Shown here: positions 53,394 through 62,423 of the stretch, piece after piece
How the letters are laid out: every line of letters starts with the position of its first letter
Position numbering within the stretch: position 1 is the first letter of the stretch
From: Prochlorococcus sp. AG-409-P19
GTDB taxonomy: Bacteria > Cyanobacteriota > Cyanobacteriia > PCC-6307 > Cyanobiaceae
DNA length: 64,000 nt
Assembly: GCA_003215315.1 (NCBI GenBank)
Contig: QCKO01000002.1
Coordinates: forward strand, 1 to 64,000
Direction: 5' to 3'
Position numbers and translations under genes: made by a program
The notes under the pieces: generated by a model
What the model was told of the DNA's origin: nothing
Databases searched by the model: none
What the model saw: only the letters and a program-made list of their open reading frames with translations

Positions 53394-53993
53394 TTGCTTC
53401 ATCCAATATCAATACAACTGAAATCCAACACGGATCTTCTTAATAGCCTTCAAGAGTTAGCCCTAAGAGAGAACAAATTTGGATACATATTAAGCATTGT
53501 AGGCAATTTGTCTAAAGCAAAATTCCAATGTCCAGGAAAAAAAGAGCCTACAATAGTTAAAGATCACCTAGAGATAATAGCTCTGAATGGAACCATTTCA
53601 CCGGACAAATGTCATCTTCATATAAGTCTCTCAGATGGGAGCTGCAAAGTTTGGGCTGGTCATTTAGAAGAAGGAACAGTAATTCTTAAAGGTGCAGATA
53701 TTTTAGTTGGATTCCTTGACGAGAATAAAGCTAAAACAACATCACAAAATAGTAATAAGAAAGTTGATATTTATATTCTCTCAGATTGTCCATGGTCAAA
53801 AAGAGCAATTCGCATGCTCCGAACATTACAGATTCCTCATAATATTATGATAATTAAAAATGACAATGATTTTAACCTACTAAAGAAAAGAAGTAATTAC
53901 ACTTCTTTTCCTCAGATCTTTGTAGATGATGAATTCATAGGTGGTTATTCAGAGTTAACTGAATTAAATGCCTCTGGAGAACTAACGAATTAA
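53394..53993 (+). CDS. PPC/DUF296-glutaredoxin fusion
   Basis: 199 aa in two domains. Residues about 5-110: PPC/DUF296 fold (NKFGYILSIVGNLSKAKFQC, LEIIALNGTISPDKCHLHIS, VWAGHLEEGTVILKGADI), which in other proteins forms trimers and is joined to DNA-binding or other partners. Residues about 124-195: glutaredoxin (DIYILSDCPWSKRAIRML, TSFPQIFVDDEFIGGYSEL) with CPWS, a monothiol-type variant of CPYC. Start TTG 53394. I know no studied protein with this pairing, so function is open; redox sensing linked to a regulatory trimer is one idea. Confidence 0.8.
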   Translation: MLHPISIQLKSNTDLLNSLQELALRENKFGYILSIVGNLSKAKFQCPGKKEPTIVKDHLEIIALNGTISPDKCHLHISLSDGSCKVWAGHLEEGTVILKGADILVGFLDENKAKTTSQNSNKKVDIYILSDCPWSKRAIRMLRTLQIPHNIMIIKNDNDFNLLKKRSNYTSFPQIFVDDEFIGGYSELTELNASGELTN

Positions 53994-54137
53994 ATTTAAT
54001 TGTAACTATCTCTCTTGTGAGAAGAAATTATCAAAGTAATCCGAAGATCCTCATTAAAATCCTATTTCTGGAGCAAAATAATGAATGGGACTAGAGCATT
54101 TCAAAAAACAATAGAAATACTATCTAAGAATAATATT

Positions 54138-54248
54138 CTAGTCCCAATCTGTGTCTTCCAAAAGGATAGAATAATCCAGATGATTGAAAAATGTATCTTC
54201 ATCAAGAAGATCTTCAACCTCTGCTCGAATCCAATAGCTTAATGCCAT
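54138..54248 (-). CDS. Acidic 36-aa protein
   Basis: MALSYWIRAEVEDLLDEDTF...LLEDTDWD is strongly acidic and soluble. Small, but protein-like. Confidence 0.45.
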   Translation of the reverse strand: MALSYWIRAEVEDLLDEDTFFNHLDYSILLEDTDWD

Positions 54249-54338
54249 TTCCCTAAACGAATTTGGATTTAGTTATTGATTTGCAGATTTTTTGAATTCT
54301 TTGAAAGAATGGCTTATAAGGATTCATTTCCATGATAA

Positions 54339-54458
54339 TTAAAGAATACCTGGAACAATCCAACCAGTAAAGCCATAATTAATTACTGCTGCAAATAAAC
54401 CCATCATTGCTAAGCGTCCATTAATTTGTTCAGCAGTTTGCCAATAGTTGTGCTCCAT
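54339..54458 (-). CDS. hli: High-light-inducible protein (hli operon, gene 4)
   Basis: 39 aa: MEHNYWQTAEQINGRLAMMG then a helix and FTGWIVPGIL. Core AEQINGRLAMMG. Start ATG 54458, 2 bp after the preceding stop; the track start 54521 is inside the previous gene. Last of four tandem hli genes. Confidence 0.92.
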   Translation of the reverse strand: MEHNYWQTAEQINGRLAMMGLFAAVINYGFTGWIVPGIL

Positions 54459-54460
54459 AC

Positions 54461-54604
54461 TTATACAACTCCAGGAATCATTTGGCCTGTTGTCAAATAA
54501 GCACCAACCAATGCCCAGCACCCTAAAAATGCTGCATAACCATTGATTCTCTCAGCAATAACTTTGCCTTGTTCAATGTCTCTTTTTGATGTTGGACTTG
54601 TCAT
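54461..54604 (-). CDS. hli: High-light-inducible protein (hli operon, gene 3)
   Basis: 47 aa: MTSPTSKRDIEQGKVIAERI, NGYAAFLGCWALVGAYL, TTGQMIPGVV. Core AERINGYAAFLG (G-Y instead of G-R). Starts directly at the base after the preceding stop (TAGATG). Confidence 0.92.
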   Translation of the reverse strand: MTSPTSKRDIEQGKVIAERINGYAAFLGCWALVGAYLTTGQMIPGVV

Positions 54605-54724
54605 CTAAATAACTCCAGGAATAAGTTGACCAGTAATGGCATATGAGCCAGCTAAAAACATAAAGGCCATCATTGATGGGCGCCCAATGCCTCTTTCAAA
54701 AATTGTTTTGTTTGTGGGTTTCAT
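54605..54724 (-). CDS. hli: High-light-inducible protein (hli operon, gene 2)
   Basis: 39 aa: MKPTNKTIFERGIGRPSMMA, FMFLAGSYAITGQLIPGVI. The core is altered to ERGIGRPSMMAF, lacking the Asn of NGR, but the TGQ-PG end is normal. Divergent Hli member; 5 bp after gene 1. Confidence 0.88.
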   Translation of the reverse strand: MKPTNKTIFERGIGRPSMMAFMFLAGSYAITGQLIPGVI

Positions 54725-54729
54725 TTTGT

Positions 54730-54837
54730 TTAGAAAATTCCAGGAATAATTTGACCTGTAGTGGCATAAGCACCAAATGCTGCAACAAAGCCAAGCATCG
54801 CCGCCCAACCGTTGAACTTTTCTGCTTCAGGAGTCAT
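54730..54837 (-). CDS. hli: High-light-inducible protein (hli operon, gene 1)
   Basis: 35 aa: MTPEAEKFNGWAAMLGFVAA then FGAYATTGQIIPGIF. Nearly the same as the single hli at 36376-36483. First of four genes in a tight array like the hli6-9 cluster of Prochlorococcus, which is strongly stress-induced. A structured GC-rich region precedes it. Confidence 0.93.
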   Translation of the reverse strand: MTPEAEKFNGWAAMLGFVAAFGAYATTGQIIPGIF

Positions 54838-54894
54838 TGATTCAATAAATAATTGATGTGAAGTAATATAACTTTATTATTAACCAATGTAAAG

Positions 54895-55032
54895 GTTCGG
54901 TTGTGTACGGTCGAGACCGCTGGGGGGCAGCCGCCCAAGAGATTAGACACAGACCATTAAAGGCTCAGTGCTAACGGTCTTCCCAGGACAGATCCCGGTC
55001 ATAAGACAAAGTCACACTAGTGACACTCTTTC
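54895..55032 (-). ncRNA. GC-rich structured RNA / hli leader
   Basis: About 140 bp far richer in GC than its surroundings, immediately upstream of the hli operon. On the minus strand, hairpins in order: GUCAC-UAGU-GUGAC; CCGGGA-UCUG-UCCUGG (one G-U); AGACCGUUA-N12-UAAUGGUCU (9 bp, one G-U); GGGC-GGCU-GCCC; CGGU-CUCG-ACCG. The two G-U pairs would be A-C mismatches on the plus strand, so the RNA is most likely minus-strand. No reading frame fits. It may be the hli 5' UTR or an independent sRNA. Confidence 0.65.
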
Positions 55033-55344
55033 AAAGCTCGTTTAAGTGTTTTGTTACAGAGGTTCCTTGACAACTAAAAATTCGTTTTAGGTTACACAAT
55101 TCTTTAAGCGTTTCCATGCACAAACAGTTTCTTTCTAAAATTCTAAGTCTTAATTATTATTAATGAATAGAAATCTGTGTAGAAGTATTCAATAATTATC
55201 AAAGACTTTAATTTCCTTCATACCTTCAATATATTAGATAATTCAAATTGACTTCATTTGCATTGACAAGATTATCTCAGGTATTTTAATTGACTTTTCT
55301 TTCCCATTTACCCAAAATTATAGCAACTGTAAAATAATTGCGCT
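55033..55344. other. Intergenic, no gene seen
   Basis: AT-rich. Likely holds the promoter for the structured RNA/hli unit at its left end and that of the next gene at its right end. Confidence 0.45.
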
Positions 55345-55563
55345 GTGCCAGAGAAATGGAAGCCAACTCAAAGTCAACAATCAGGACCTATTTCTCGTAC
55401 CTTTGACTTGTTCAACAATGAGCTCAATGAATTACAAAGGGAATTGAATTGTCCTGATGAATTTATTTATGACTTTCTAGAAGTAATCAAAAGTATTTGG
55501 ACACCTGATAGCTGCCACTCAAAAGCAAGGCAAAAGAAGCGAGAAGATCCAAGCGCCTTTTAG
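55345..55563 (+). CDS. Soluble hypothetical (72 aa, GTG start)
   Basis: MPEKWKPTQSQQSGPISRTF..., then LNELQRELNCPDEFIYDFLE. Soluble, basic ends. Good composition; no domain recognised. Confidence 0.6.
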   Translation: MPEKWKPTQSQQSGPISRTFDLFNNELNELQRELNCPDEFIYDFLEVIKSIWTPDSCHSKARQKKREDPSAF

Positions 55564-55706
55564 AAGAAGAGCCCTAAGCTTATACGTATAAATTCCATAA
55601 AATTAATAGACTTCTCTTAATTGCGCGCTAAGAACACAGCATATTTTTACAAACAAAGAAATTAAGAAAAAAACATGCATCATTAAAGAACTAACTTTTT
55701 ATTTAT

Positions 55707-56012
55707 ATGTGGGTAAGCATTGATTTTTGTCTTCTCCCTCTTGGCGTTGACATCTCTATATCGTCTTATGTAAGTGCTTGCATTAGCATTATTGAGAAAT
55801 ATGGGCTTGAGCATGAATTAGGTCCCAATGGCACTGCAATAGAAGGGGATTGGGAAGATGTTTTTGAATGTATCAAAAGTTGTCACGAAAAAATCCATGA
55901 ATTAGGAGCAAGTCGTATTCATACAACATTAAAAATCAATACACGAACAGATAGAAAACAGTCCTTTAGGGAGAAAATCCAAAGTGTCATTTCGAAAAAC
56001 GACTCAGAATAA
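55707..56012 (+). CDS. Thiamine-binding-family protein (MTH1187/YqgV)
   Basis: 101 aa: WVSIDFCLLPLGVDISISSY, then GLEHELGPNGTAIEGDWEDV, the signature of the MTH1187/YqgV (Thiamine_BP, formerly DUF77) family: ferredoxin-like tetramers that bind thiamine-type ligands in the cytoplasm. Length normal. Alone; no thiamine genes nearby. Confidence 0.88.
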   Translation: MWVSIDFCLLPLGVDISISSYVSACISIIEKYGLEHELGPNGTAIEGDWEDVFECIKSCHEKIHELGASRIHTTLKINTRTDRKQSFREKIQSVISKNDSE

Positions 56013-56305
56013 TATTCTCTTACTACTCTTTAAGACTCTAATAAGATGTAGTCGTTAAAACTTTACCTCAGCAAAAGAATTAATACTTTTAGGATTTCAA
56101 GTCAATAAAGTAAATTATTCCTCATAAGAATTTTAACTTTCATATCAAGGTTCTCCATTGATTTAATATTTCCTTGCTAAAACTTTATTGAAAGCATTTG
56201 AATTGTACTACTCTTAGGAAAAGAAGTGCCACATAAACAACAATTAAAAGGTTTTACCATCTAAGAAAAAAAATTATCAAATGTTGAATACTCTAAAAAA
56301 GTTGC
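56013..56305. other. Intergenic, no gene seen
   Basis: About 290 bp, AT-rich. Confidence 0.4.
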
Positions 56306-56481
56306 ATGTATAAGCAAAAAGAAATAGCTATTTTGGATATAGAATTAGATTCTCAAATTGAGAGCATAAAAGTATTTAAGACTCAACATTGCCTTACAAT
56401 ACCTCCCAAGCATATTTGCAAGTCAGCTCTTTTTCGGAAAGCGGCTTCTTTAATACCTGCTTGGCTTTAGTAGCAAGCTAA
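56306..56481 (+). pseudogene. Frameshifted family A Cys protein
   Basis: Reads ILDIELDSQIESIKVFKTQH then PKHICKSALF, matching 11006-11311 in its core; then a frameshift, after which another frame gives NTCLALVAS against the ITCLAALLD of the intact copy. N-terminus missing. Confidence 0.75.
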
Positions 56482-56659
56482 TATAACACTCGAGTCTTAG
56501 AATATAAATATAGAGACAAACAAAGTATTTGATGAATTAATGCAAAATAATATAAAGGGAAGGGTTTAACCTATAAATATTATTATATTTATATCAATAT
56601 CTATACAGTTTTATTTATACAAATTTTACGATCAATACTAAATATTAGAAAATTTTTTT

Positions 56660-56803
56660 TTACAAAGAGCTTGTTTGATCTGATATATCAGTCCTGGTTT
56701 CGGGCACCGTAAATATAGTCCAGAGAAATAAAATAGTAACAGGACATAGAGCCATTTGAAATAGAGGTGCAAGGTACTTAAGGTAATGAAAATTTTTAGT
56801 CAT
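56660..56803 (-). CDS. Small single-TM protein, CP-x-TILFLWT family
   Basis: 47 aa: MTKNFHYLKYLAPLFQMALC then PVTILFLWTIFTVPE. Paralogue of 32517-32657. Conservation of the helix argues both are translated. Confidence 0.7.
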   Translation of the reverse strand: MTKNFHYLKYLAPLFQMALCPVTILFLWTIFTVPETRTDISDQTSSL

Positions 56804-57046
56804 AATGAATTATTTTCTAATGCAAGTAGCCTACAAAATAGATTTGAATTTTCTGAATAAAGTAAATCCAAAGAATCTTTCATATTTAACTTAATGTAAT
56901 TTTATTATAAAATTGAAAATTTAATTTAATTTTTTGTATAATGAAGTATCAATATAGCAGTAGATAGTTGAAAAAGATAATTTGCATCATTAAAAAAGAA
57001 CATTTCATACGTCAAGTTATCTAATCTGAATTATAACGGATTCATA

Positions 57047-57217
57047 TTAGTCAGCATATCCATCATCGTCCTCAGACTGAATAGTTCGAGGAGCATTGCG
57101 AATATGTTCATCCCATGGATGAACATAAGATTCTTTATCCGAATAAACCTCACTCTTCAATTCATTAAGTATGGATTCAAGGTTAGAAATAATCCTCTTT
57201 AGATTTTCTTTTTTCAT
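57047..57217 (-). CDS. Acidic soluble protein (56 aa)
   Basis: Start at Met18 of the track ORF (57217): MKKENLKRIISNLESILNEL, then HPWDEHIRNAPRTI and an acidic tail (SEDDDGYAD). Helical; unknown role. Confidence 0.6.
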   Translation of the reverse strand: MKKENLKRIISNLESILNELKSEVYSDKESYVHPWDEHIRNAPRTIQSEDDDGYAD

Positions 57218-57470
57218 AAGTGGTAAAAGTTGTGAAAAAGCAATGTATATACTATTTATATAAAGCATTTTTCATGAATCTGACATACTTGATATACGAA
57301 AAATCATAAATGAATTATAAAGACAAATTTCACTAAGACTTCCACGTAATAGATGGTTCAAAAATTTCCAGGAATTAACTTGTATTCAACTTCAAAGCCT
57401 AGTCGAAACTCATTCTAAAATAAATCATTAAATGCTCATAAGAAATACATAGAGTAATGAAGGACTTAAA

Positions 57471-57794
57471 TTAGGCATCTTCTTTGGAAATGAGTTCAGT
57501 ATCAACCACTGATTGAGAATCAACGAAATGACTTAATTTTCTATCAATCCAATTATTTATTCCAATCACTAGCGGCTGTGACCAGCGAAAAATAAAAATA
57601 GCCGTAGGTAAAACACTGATTATTCCAACAACTGGGCTTCGAAAAAGCAACCGGCCAGCTTTAATATTAAAAAGCACAATCAACAAAGAAGGGATTATCA
57701 CACTAACGAACGTCTTAAGAGCTGTAGACCAGCCAACTTGATAAATCCACCAAATTGCAGCTATGCCAGCAATGTATAAAAACAAATAGATCAT
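57471..57794 (-). CDS. Membrane protein (107 aa)
   Basis: Three hydrophobic segments (residues about 2-20, 26-43, 52-70) then a soluble tail (SHFVDSQSVVDTELISKEDA). Inner-membrane hypothetical. No family recognised. Confidence 0.65.
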   Translation of the reverse strand: MIYLFLYIAGIAAIWWIYQVGWSTALKTFVSVIIPSLLIVLFNIKAGRLLFRSPVVGIISVLPTAIFIFRWSQPLVIGINNWIDRKLSHFVDSQSVVDTELISKEDA

Positions 57795-57921
57795 TAAAAC
57801 AGCATAAAATGAATCAGGAAGCGCATGGTTTATCTGAATTCATTTTTTAACTTTAATCGCAATAGCGAAAATAGGCTCATATTGGATCCTCAAAAAATTT
57901 GAAACAGTGTTCGCACATGAT

Positions 57922-58044
57922 TTATTCCTCATTAGGATCTACTTCAGAGACTTTGAGATGCAATCCTACGTAAAGGATCAATCCTCCGATTAATGGGGTC
58001 CAAAGACCCAACGAACTTAAATGGTTTGATTGAAAAAAATCCAT
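57922..58044 (-). CDS. Small single-TM protein (40 aa)
   Basis: MDFFQSNHLSSLGLWTPLIG then GLILYVGLHLKVSEVDPNEE. 11 bp downstream of the next minus gene, likely one unit. Confidence 0.6.
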   Translation of the reverse strand: MDFFQSNHLSSLGLWTPLIGGLILYVGLHLKVSEVDPNEE

Positions 58045-58055
58045 AACTTCAATCT

Positions 58056-58154
58056 TTAAGCAATTTTTAAAGCAAAAACAATAACTTTACTCAAGGCCCA
58101 ACCAATCACAAGACAAGTTACAACTGGGAATAGAATACTTTTAAATAAATCCAT
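58056..58154 (-). CDS. Small single-TM protein (32 aa)
   Basis: MDLFKSILFPVVTCLVIGWA...ALKIA, one helix with basic flanks. Paired with the 40-aa gene. Confidence 0.55.
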   Translation of the reverse strand: MDLFKSILFPVVTCLVIGWALSKVIVFALKIA

Positions 58155-58426
58155 TTGCTTGAATCCTTAAATAGTAAACATATTATCCCTATTTCAATTG
58201 ATTTGAAAGTTTTCTACGAAGCATTAAGCAACGTCCTTTCAATCAAACATCTCTCAAAACCATAAAACCGAGAAGAATAAGGAGTGAGCTATATTAAGGA
58301 CACTCTTATAGGGATTGAACAAAGGAACCTTCATTTCCATCATCTAGCTATTATATTCATCTAGTAAAAAGTCAAGAAATCGTTTAAAAAACTATATTTT
58401 AAAATAAATATAAGCCTATAAAATAG

Positions 58427-58594
58427 CTATAAATTACTTATTTCTGAAATTTTTCTCTTCCAATACTCTCTTTCCTCTTCCGTTATCCAAGGAGAATGTC
58501 TCCTAACCCAAGACTCTTGTAGCCAATCAGATCTAGTCCATCCATCCTTAGGCTGACTGCTATATTTCTTATAAAGGTGATTATAATTATTCAT
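58427..58594 (-). CDS. Trp-rich soluble protein (55 aa)
   Basis: MNNYNHLYKKYSSQPKDGWT, RSDWLQESWVRRHSPWITEE, EREYWKRK. Five Trp in 55 residues, charged. Under the track cut-off but clearly protein-like. Confidence 0.65.
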   Translation of the reverse strand: MNNYNHLYKKYSSQPKDGWTRSDWLQESWVRRHSPWITEEEREYWKRKISEISNL

Positions 58595-58714
58595 TTAAAG
58601 ATTTGTATATATCTATCATAACAAAATCCATTAAGAAAATGTCAAAGGTAAATTCTTTATTTCTAAAGTATAAGATTAATTTAGTGACTCTAAGGTTTTT
58701 AGTGGTCACTTGCT

Positions 58715-58915
58715 TTAGCTGTTCTCTTCATTTTTGGATTCAAAAGCAACCCTTGCAGGCAGGTAACATTTATTCCTCCACATATATCTAAGGTTAGGAG
58801 GAATAATTTTTCTTTTTTTAGACCTAGTAATTAACTCTTGTTGATGGTTAATTCCTTCTATCATGTCTTTTAAGACATATTCTAGTTCCAACTCAAATAC
58901 CTGTTTTCTATTCAT
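58715..58915 (-). CDS. Basic soluble protein (66 aa)
   Basis: MNRKQVFELELEYVLKDMIE, then RSKKRKIIPPNLRYMWRNKC. Preferred to the plus ORF 58603-58791, whose composition is AT-driven. Unknown function. Confidence 0.6.
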   Translation of the reverse strand: MNRKQVFELELEYVLKDMIEGINHQQELITRSKKRKIIPPNLRYMWRNKCYLPARVAFESKNEENS

Positions 58916-59449
58916 TTATTGATAACTATAAATAGTTAATTTGATTTGGTTAAATCCTAGATAAAAAAAGAACAGGTGAATTCAGCTCTTCAAGACAACG
59001 TCTTAAAATAATAGCAAGCAATAGTCTTATCCATGCTATATAACTTCTAATAATTCATTTTTTCCCATAGATATAAATTGTTGATGCATTGTTTCTCCAT
59101 AAAGCCTTGTTAATTCATGCTCATTAGCTTCATAGCAATTATCTTTGCGACAGATCTAGCAATTTCTTATGCTCAGAATCCCTTTCCATCTTTTATAACA
59201 GCTATAAATACTAAACATCAAAGCCATCTAATAATAAAGGAAAGTCAATCTTTCAAATACTTTCTAGTCCAAAGATGTTCTTTAATCACATAGTTTTTTC
59301 ATCTATGGTTAAAATTATTAAAGTCACAAAAAACACTTTAATTAAAATAACAAAGTCATAAACTTAGATAGAATAGGAAAGAATATTAAACAAAAAAGGT
59401 TTTTAACTACTACATTTAGATAATTAATCAAAAAGATAATGACGCAATT
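58916..59449. other. Intergenic with a headless frame
   Basis: A minus frame ending at 59036 reads NEHELTRLYGETMHQQFISM... with no usable start (TAG upstream), so a truncated gene is possible. The rest is AT-rich. Confidence 0.4.
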
Positions 59450-60004
59450 TTAAAACTTTTCTCGAAAAGTCAAAGAGCTTGTTGGACGAGTAATTGGCGA
59501 AGGTATCACTCCATAGCCAACCCATAAAAATCCAATTATTTCTTCATCTTGAGGATTTATTCCAACTATTTCATATGTATGGGAATGCCTAGTTATTCTA
59601 CCTGTTGACCATTTACACCCAACGCCATCAGCAACAAGAGAAAGAGAAAGGTTTTGAATTGCACAGGCACATGATGCATAGTCTTCAAGTTTTTGGACTG
59701 GATCATTTGTAGAGATCTGACTCGCTATAAGCAAATGAGAAGGGTTAAACATCTTAGATTTTATTTTTTCAATTTTTTGTTCAGTTATTGAGTAGTCATC
59801 CCCAAAATTAATTTTCAACTGTAATTGAAAAAGAAGTTCTCTTTTTTTTTCCCCAAGGCTTGTAAAACGCCAAGGAAAAGTCAATCGATGGCAAGGGGCA
59901 TAATTAGCCGCATCAATAGATCTTTCAATTATTTCCTTAGAAACTTTGTTTGGAGAAAAAGAGTGAATTGTCCTTCGTTCTTTTATTGCCTGAAAAATGT
60001 CCAT
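59450..60004 (-). CDS. Nitroreductase-family protein
   Basis: 184 aa FMN-binding oxidoreductase fold: start AIKERRTIHSFSPNKVSKEI, FMN-loop NYAPCHRLTFPWRF, later ASCACAIQNLSLSLVADGVG and the C-terminal IIGFLWVGYG. Reduces nitro or quinone-like substrates with NAD(P)H in the cytoplasm; true substrate unknown. Length normal for the compact subfamily. Confidence 0.9.
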   Translation of the reverse strand: MDIFQAIKERRTIHSFSPNKVSKEIIERSIDAANYAPCHRLTFPWRFTSLGEKKRELLFQLQLKINFGDDYSITEQKIEKIKSKMFNPSHLLIASQISTNDPVQKLEDYASCACAIQNLSLSLVADGVGCKWSTGRITRHSHTYEIVGINPQDEEIIGFLWVGYGVIPSPITRPTSSLTFREKF

Positions 60005-60143
60005 AATTTCTCTCTAGGAAATTTTGATGCTAATCAATTTTCTGTTACGACTTTAAGTTATCCAAACACTTACGTCTTTAAGGTCAAGCAAAGTAGCAAA
60101 AAACAAAAAAATGATGTATTGTCTCGGTCTTTACACCTTAAAT

Positions 60144-60332
60144 ATGACCAGTACTGGATTTGATCGTAATGGACTTGATGGTGCTGGAATTCATTGGATG
60201 CAATATCTTTCAATGACATCCATGTCACTACTTATATTTTTTATCGCCTTAGATAAAGCATTGCCTAGCTTTCATCATTTAATTTTATTATCAATGGCAA
60301 AAGCTGGAATCATCTGTAATGGAATAAGTTAA
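60144..60332 (+). CDS. Small single-TM protein (62 aa)
   Basis: Start at Met12 of the track ORF: MTSTGFDRNGLDGAGIHWMQ, helix, then FHHLILLSMAKAGIICNGIS. Unknown function. Confidence 0.6.
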   Translation: MTSTGFDRNGLDGAGIHWMQYLSMTSMSLLIFFIALDKALPSFHHLILLSMAKAGIICNGIS

Positions 60333-60581
60333 TAATCATTTAATTAATTAGCTTTTTTGTTATTATTCTCTAATGGATCGCATGCTTTTCTCATATATAT
60401 TAAGGAGTAAAAGATAGCTCATAAAAAATAAGCGTATAAAAGAATAAGTTTATTTATTCTCACTGGAGAAGATACAGAAGAACCAAAAAACTAATAAAAT
60501 GAATATTTACAATATTTTAAACACAAGATCGATAAATTATATAAAACTAATCATATTGGAATTTAATCCTGCCAAAGTATA

Positions 60582-60830
60582 ATGAATGATGCTACAAACA
60601 AAAGAATCTTTAATTGGTCCCAAATTAAATTCTCTCTCAATGAGTTCCTTATTTGGACTACTTTAATTTTATGTGCTTTTAGCCTAGCTTTAATTGCATT
60701 GAGTTTGCGACCAGTCGCCAAGTGGGCTAATTATCAAAGTATTTGCATCGCGCAAGAAAGTGAAAAAGCTCCTATTTCTTGGGCGGTTAGAAAATGCAAT
60801 GGTCGTTCAAAGGTATATCAAGTTAAATAA
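60582..60830 (+). CDS. Single-TM protein (82 aa)
   Basis: Soluble start, helix LIWTTLILCAFSLALIALSL, then a short exposed domain with two Cys (SICIAQESEKAPISWAVRKC). Probably a membrane-anchored exported protein. Not recognised. Confidence 0.65.
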   Translation: MNDATNKRIFNWSQIKFSLNEFLIWTTLILCAFSLALIALSLRPVAKWANYQSICIAQESEKAPISWAVRKCNGRSKVYQVK

Positions 60831-60961
60831 AAAGGTTTTAGCAAGAAGAGGAGCATCAGAATTGATAAAGATGCTATATGTTCCAAAAAATTTAGAATAG
60901 AAGAAAAACAAAGAAACTTCCTACGGAAGGAGTAAAAAGCATATAGCACTTTTCAAGATGA

Positions 60962-61174
60962 ATGATCAAAAAGTTATTTACCATGATCCTTAGCCTCATT
61001 CTTACTCTTATACCTTTGGCAGTTCATGCTGACGAATCAGAGTCACTACCACTGGAAGATAAGCAAAAAGTAGAAACCACATCACAAATGACTCAAGAAA
61101 AACTTGATGATCTATTAGGTCTAGACCCATACCTAGGACCAACATCATGGCTAGATTCAAAGGTTAGTGATTAA
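60962..61174 (+). CDS. Exported small protein (70 aa)
   Basis: Clear Sec signal (MIKKLFTMILSLILTLIPLA, cleavage near VHA-DE) and an acidic mature part (LDDLLGLDPYLGPTSWLDSK). Periplasmic; unknown function. Confidence 0.65.
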   Translation: MIKKLFTMILSLILTLIPLAVHADESESLPLEDKQKVETTSQMTQEKLDDLLGLDPYLGPTSWLDSKVSD

Positions 61175-61377
61175 ATAGTCTTATTTTATTCAAGTTAGAA
61201 CCTATAATTACTTATGATTATATAAAAAAATTACTTATATTTTTCTATATGAGTTGCAAAAGGGATCAAAGGAAAATAAAAAGCTAGGGAAACTGCTCTC
61301 AACTAGTGTTAGGAGGCTATCACTTACAAAGGCAAAAACCCTGAAAGATGGTTAACTCAGCGAAAGTACCCTCAAAA

Positions 61378-61677
61378 ATGACAATCGAAACTACGGTTTT
61401 TGATTTCAAAATCACTCAACCATTTGATCAATGGGCGGCTATTTTTGATAGCGATGAGAACAAGTCAATATTAAAATCAAAAGGGATATCTCCTCTCTAT
61501 AGAGGGCGAAACCAAGAAGACTCTTCCCGAGCAATTGTTATTTTTCAAGCAGAGAAGGGCGTTGCCAAGAAGATGTGGGTAAGCCCAGAGACACAAAAGG
61601 AAACCAACCCAAGTAAACATATCTATAACGAGCCAAAAATTACTTGTTGGGACTGGGGTACTTCTTACCCCTCTTAA
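61378..61677 (+). CDS. DUF3764 protein, copy 2
   Basis: 99 aa from Met11 of the track ORF: MTIETTVFDFKITQPFDQWA, LYRGRNQEDSSRAIVIFQAE. Paralogue of 49635-49907 with an altered C-terminus. Function unknown. Confidence 0.8.
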   Translation: MTIETTVFDFKITQPFDQWAAIFDSDENKSILKSKGISPLYRGRNQEDSSRAIVIFQAEKGVAKKMWVSPETQKETNPSKHIYNEPKITCWDWGTSYPS

Positions 61678-62007
61678 TTAAATTAATAATAAATTCTTAA
61701 ATTTATAGACTTATGGCTTTTGCTAAGGTTTGATCAAATTGAAATAATTAAAACTCTATGCCCTGGATTGTTAGGCCATTAGAGGCTAAAAGTAATGGTG
61801 TAGAAAAAATATTTATGGTAATTAATATAAACTTTTCTATAGGTCTTCCCTTATCAGTAAGGCTATCAGCTGTATACTGGGGTTATATTAATGGCTTCAA
61901 TCACTTCTTTTAAAGTTTGTCATATAAATGAATCTATAAAAATAAATATAGTATAAAAGACTCAATCCCTGTTAATTAAAGAAATCAAACTAAATATTCA
62001 ATTCATA
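61678..62007. other. Intergenic, no gene seen
   Basis: About 330 bp, AT-rich. Confidence 0.45.
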
Positions 62008-62217
62008 TTAAGAGATAGACTTTGAATCAGGGGAAGGATTTTTAAACATCCTTTTTTCGGCAGTAACAATCGCTAACCAACCCAATGCCAAAATGCATGC
62101 TGATTGAAAGTCCCCTTTTAGAAAATCAACTAGCGATAGGGTGCTTGATGCAATAGCAAGACTTCTGACAATCCATCTAGCTATATTAACTTGTTGTTTC
62201 TTGTTAGAATTATCCAT
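62008..62217 (-). CDS. Small membrane protein (69 aa)
   Basis: Basic start (MDNSNKKQQVNIARWIVRSL), two short hydrophobic segments around a polar FLKGDFQS turn, basic end. Likely a two-helix hairpin. Unknown function. Confidence 0.65.
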   Translation of the reverse strand: MDNSNKKQQVNIARWIVRSLAIASSTLSLVDFLKGDFQSACILALGWLAIVTAEKRMFKNPSPDSKSIS

Positions 62218-62423
62218 TCTTATATAATGACAATAACAAAGATTAAATCCATTAAATAAATCAATAAGTAAAAGAAGGTCTAGCTAATACATGAATCAGA
62301 AATAATTTACTACCTGCCTACAAAGAGAATCAAGCGAGAAAACCAAACCAGCTCAAATCAAAAAGGATCACGCTTATCGTTAGTTGGTACAATATATATG
62401 ACAAGCATTGTGCTGTCAAAATT

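Noticed and set aside
58603-58791. Track ORF on the plus strand
   Set aside because: Antisense to the more protein-like 58715-58915.
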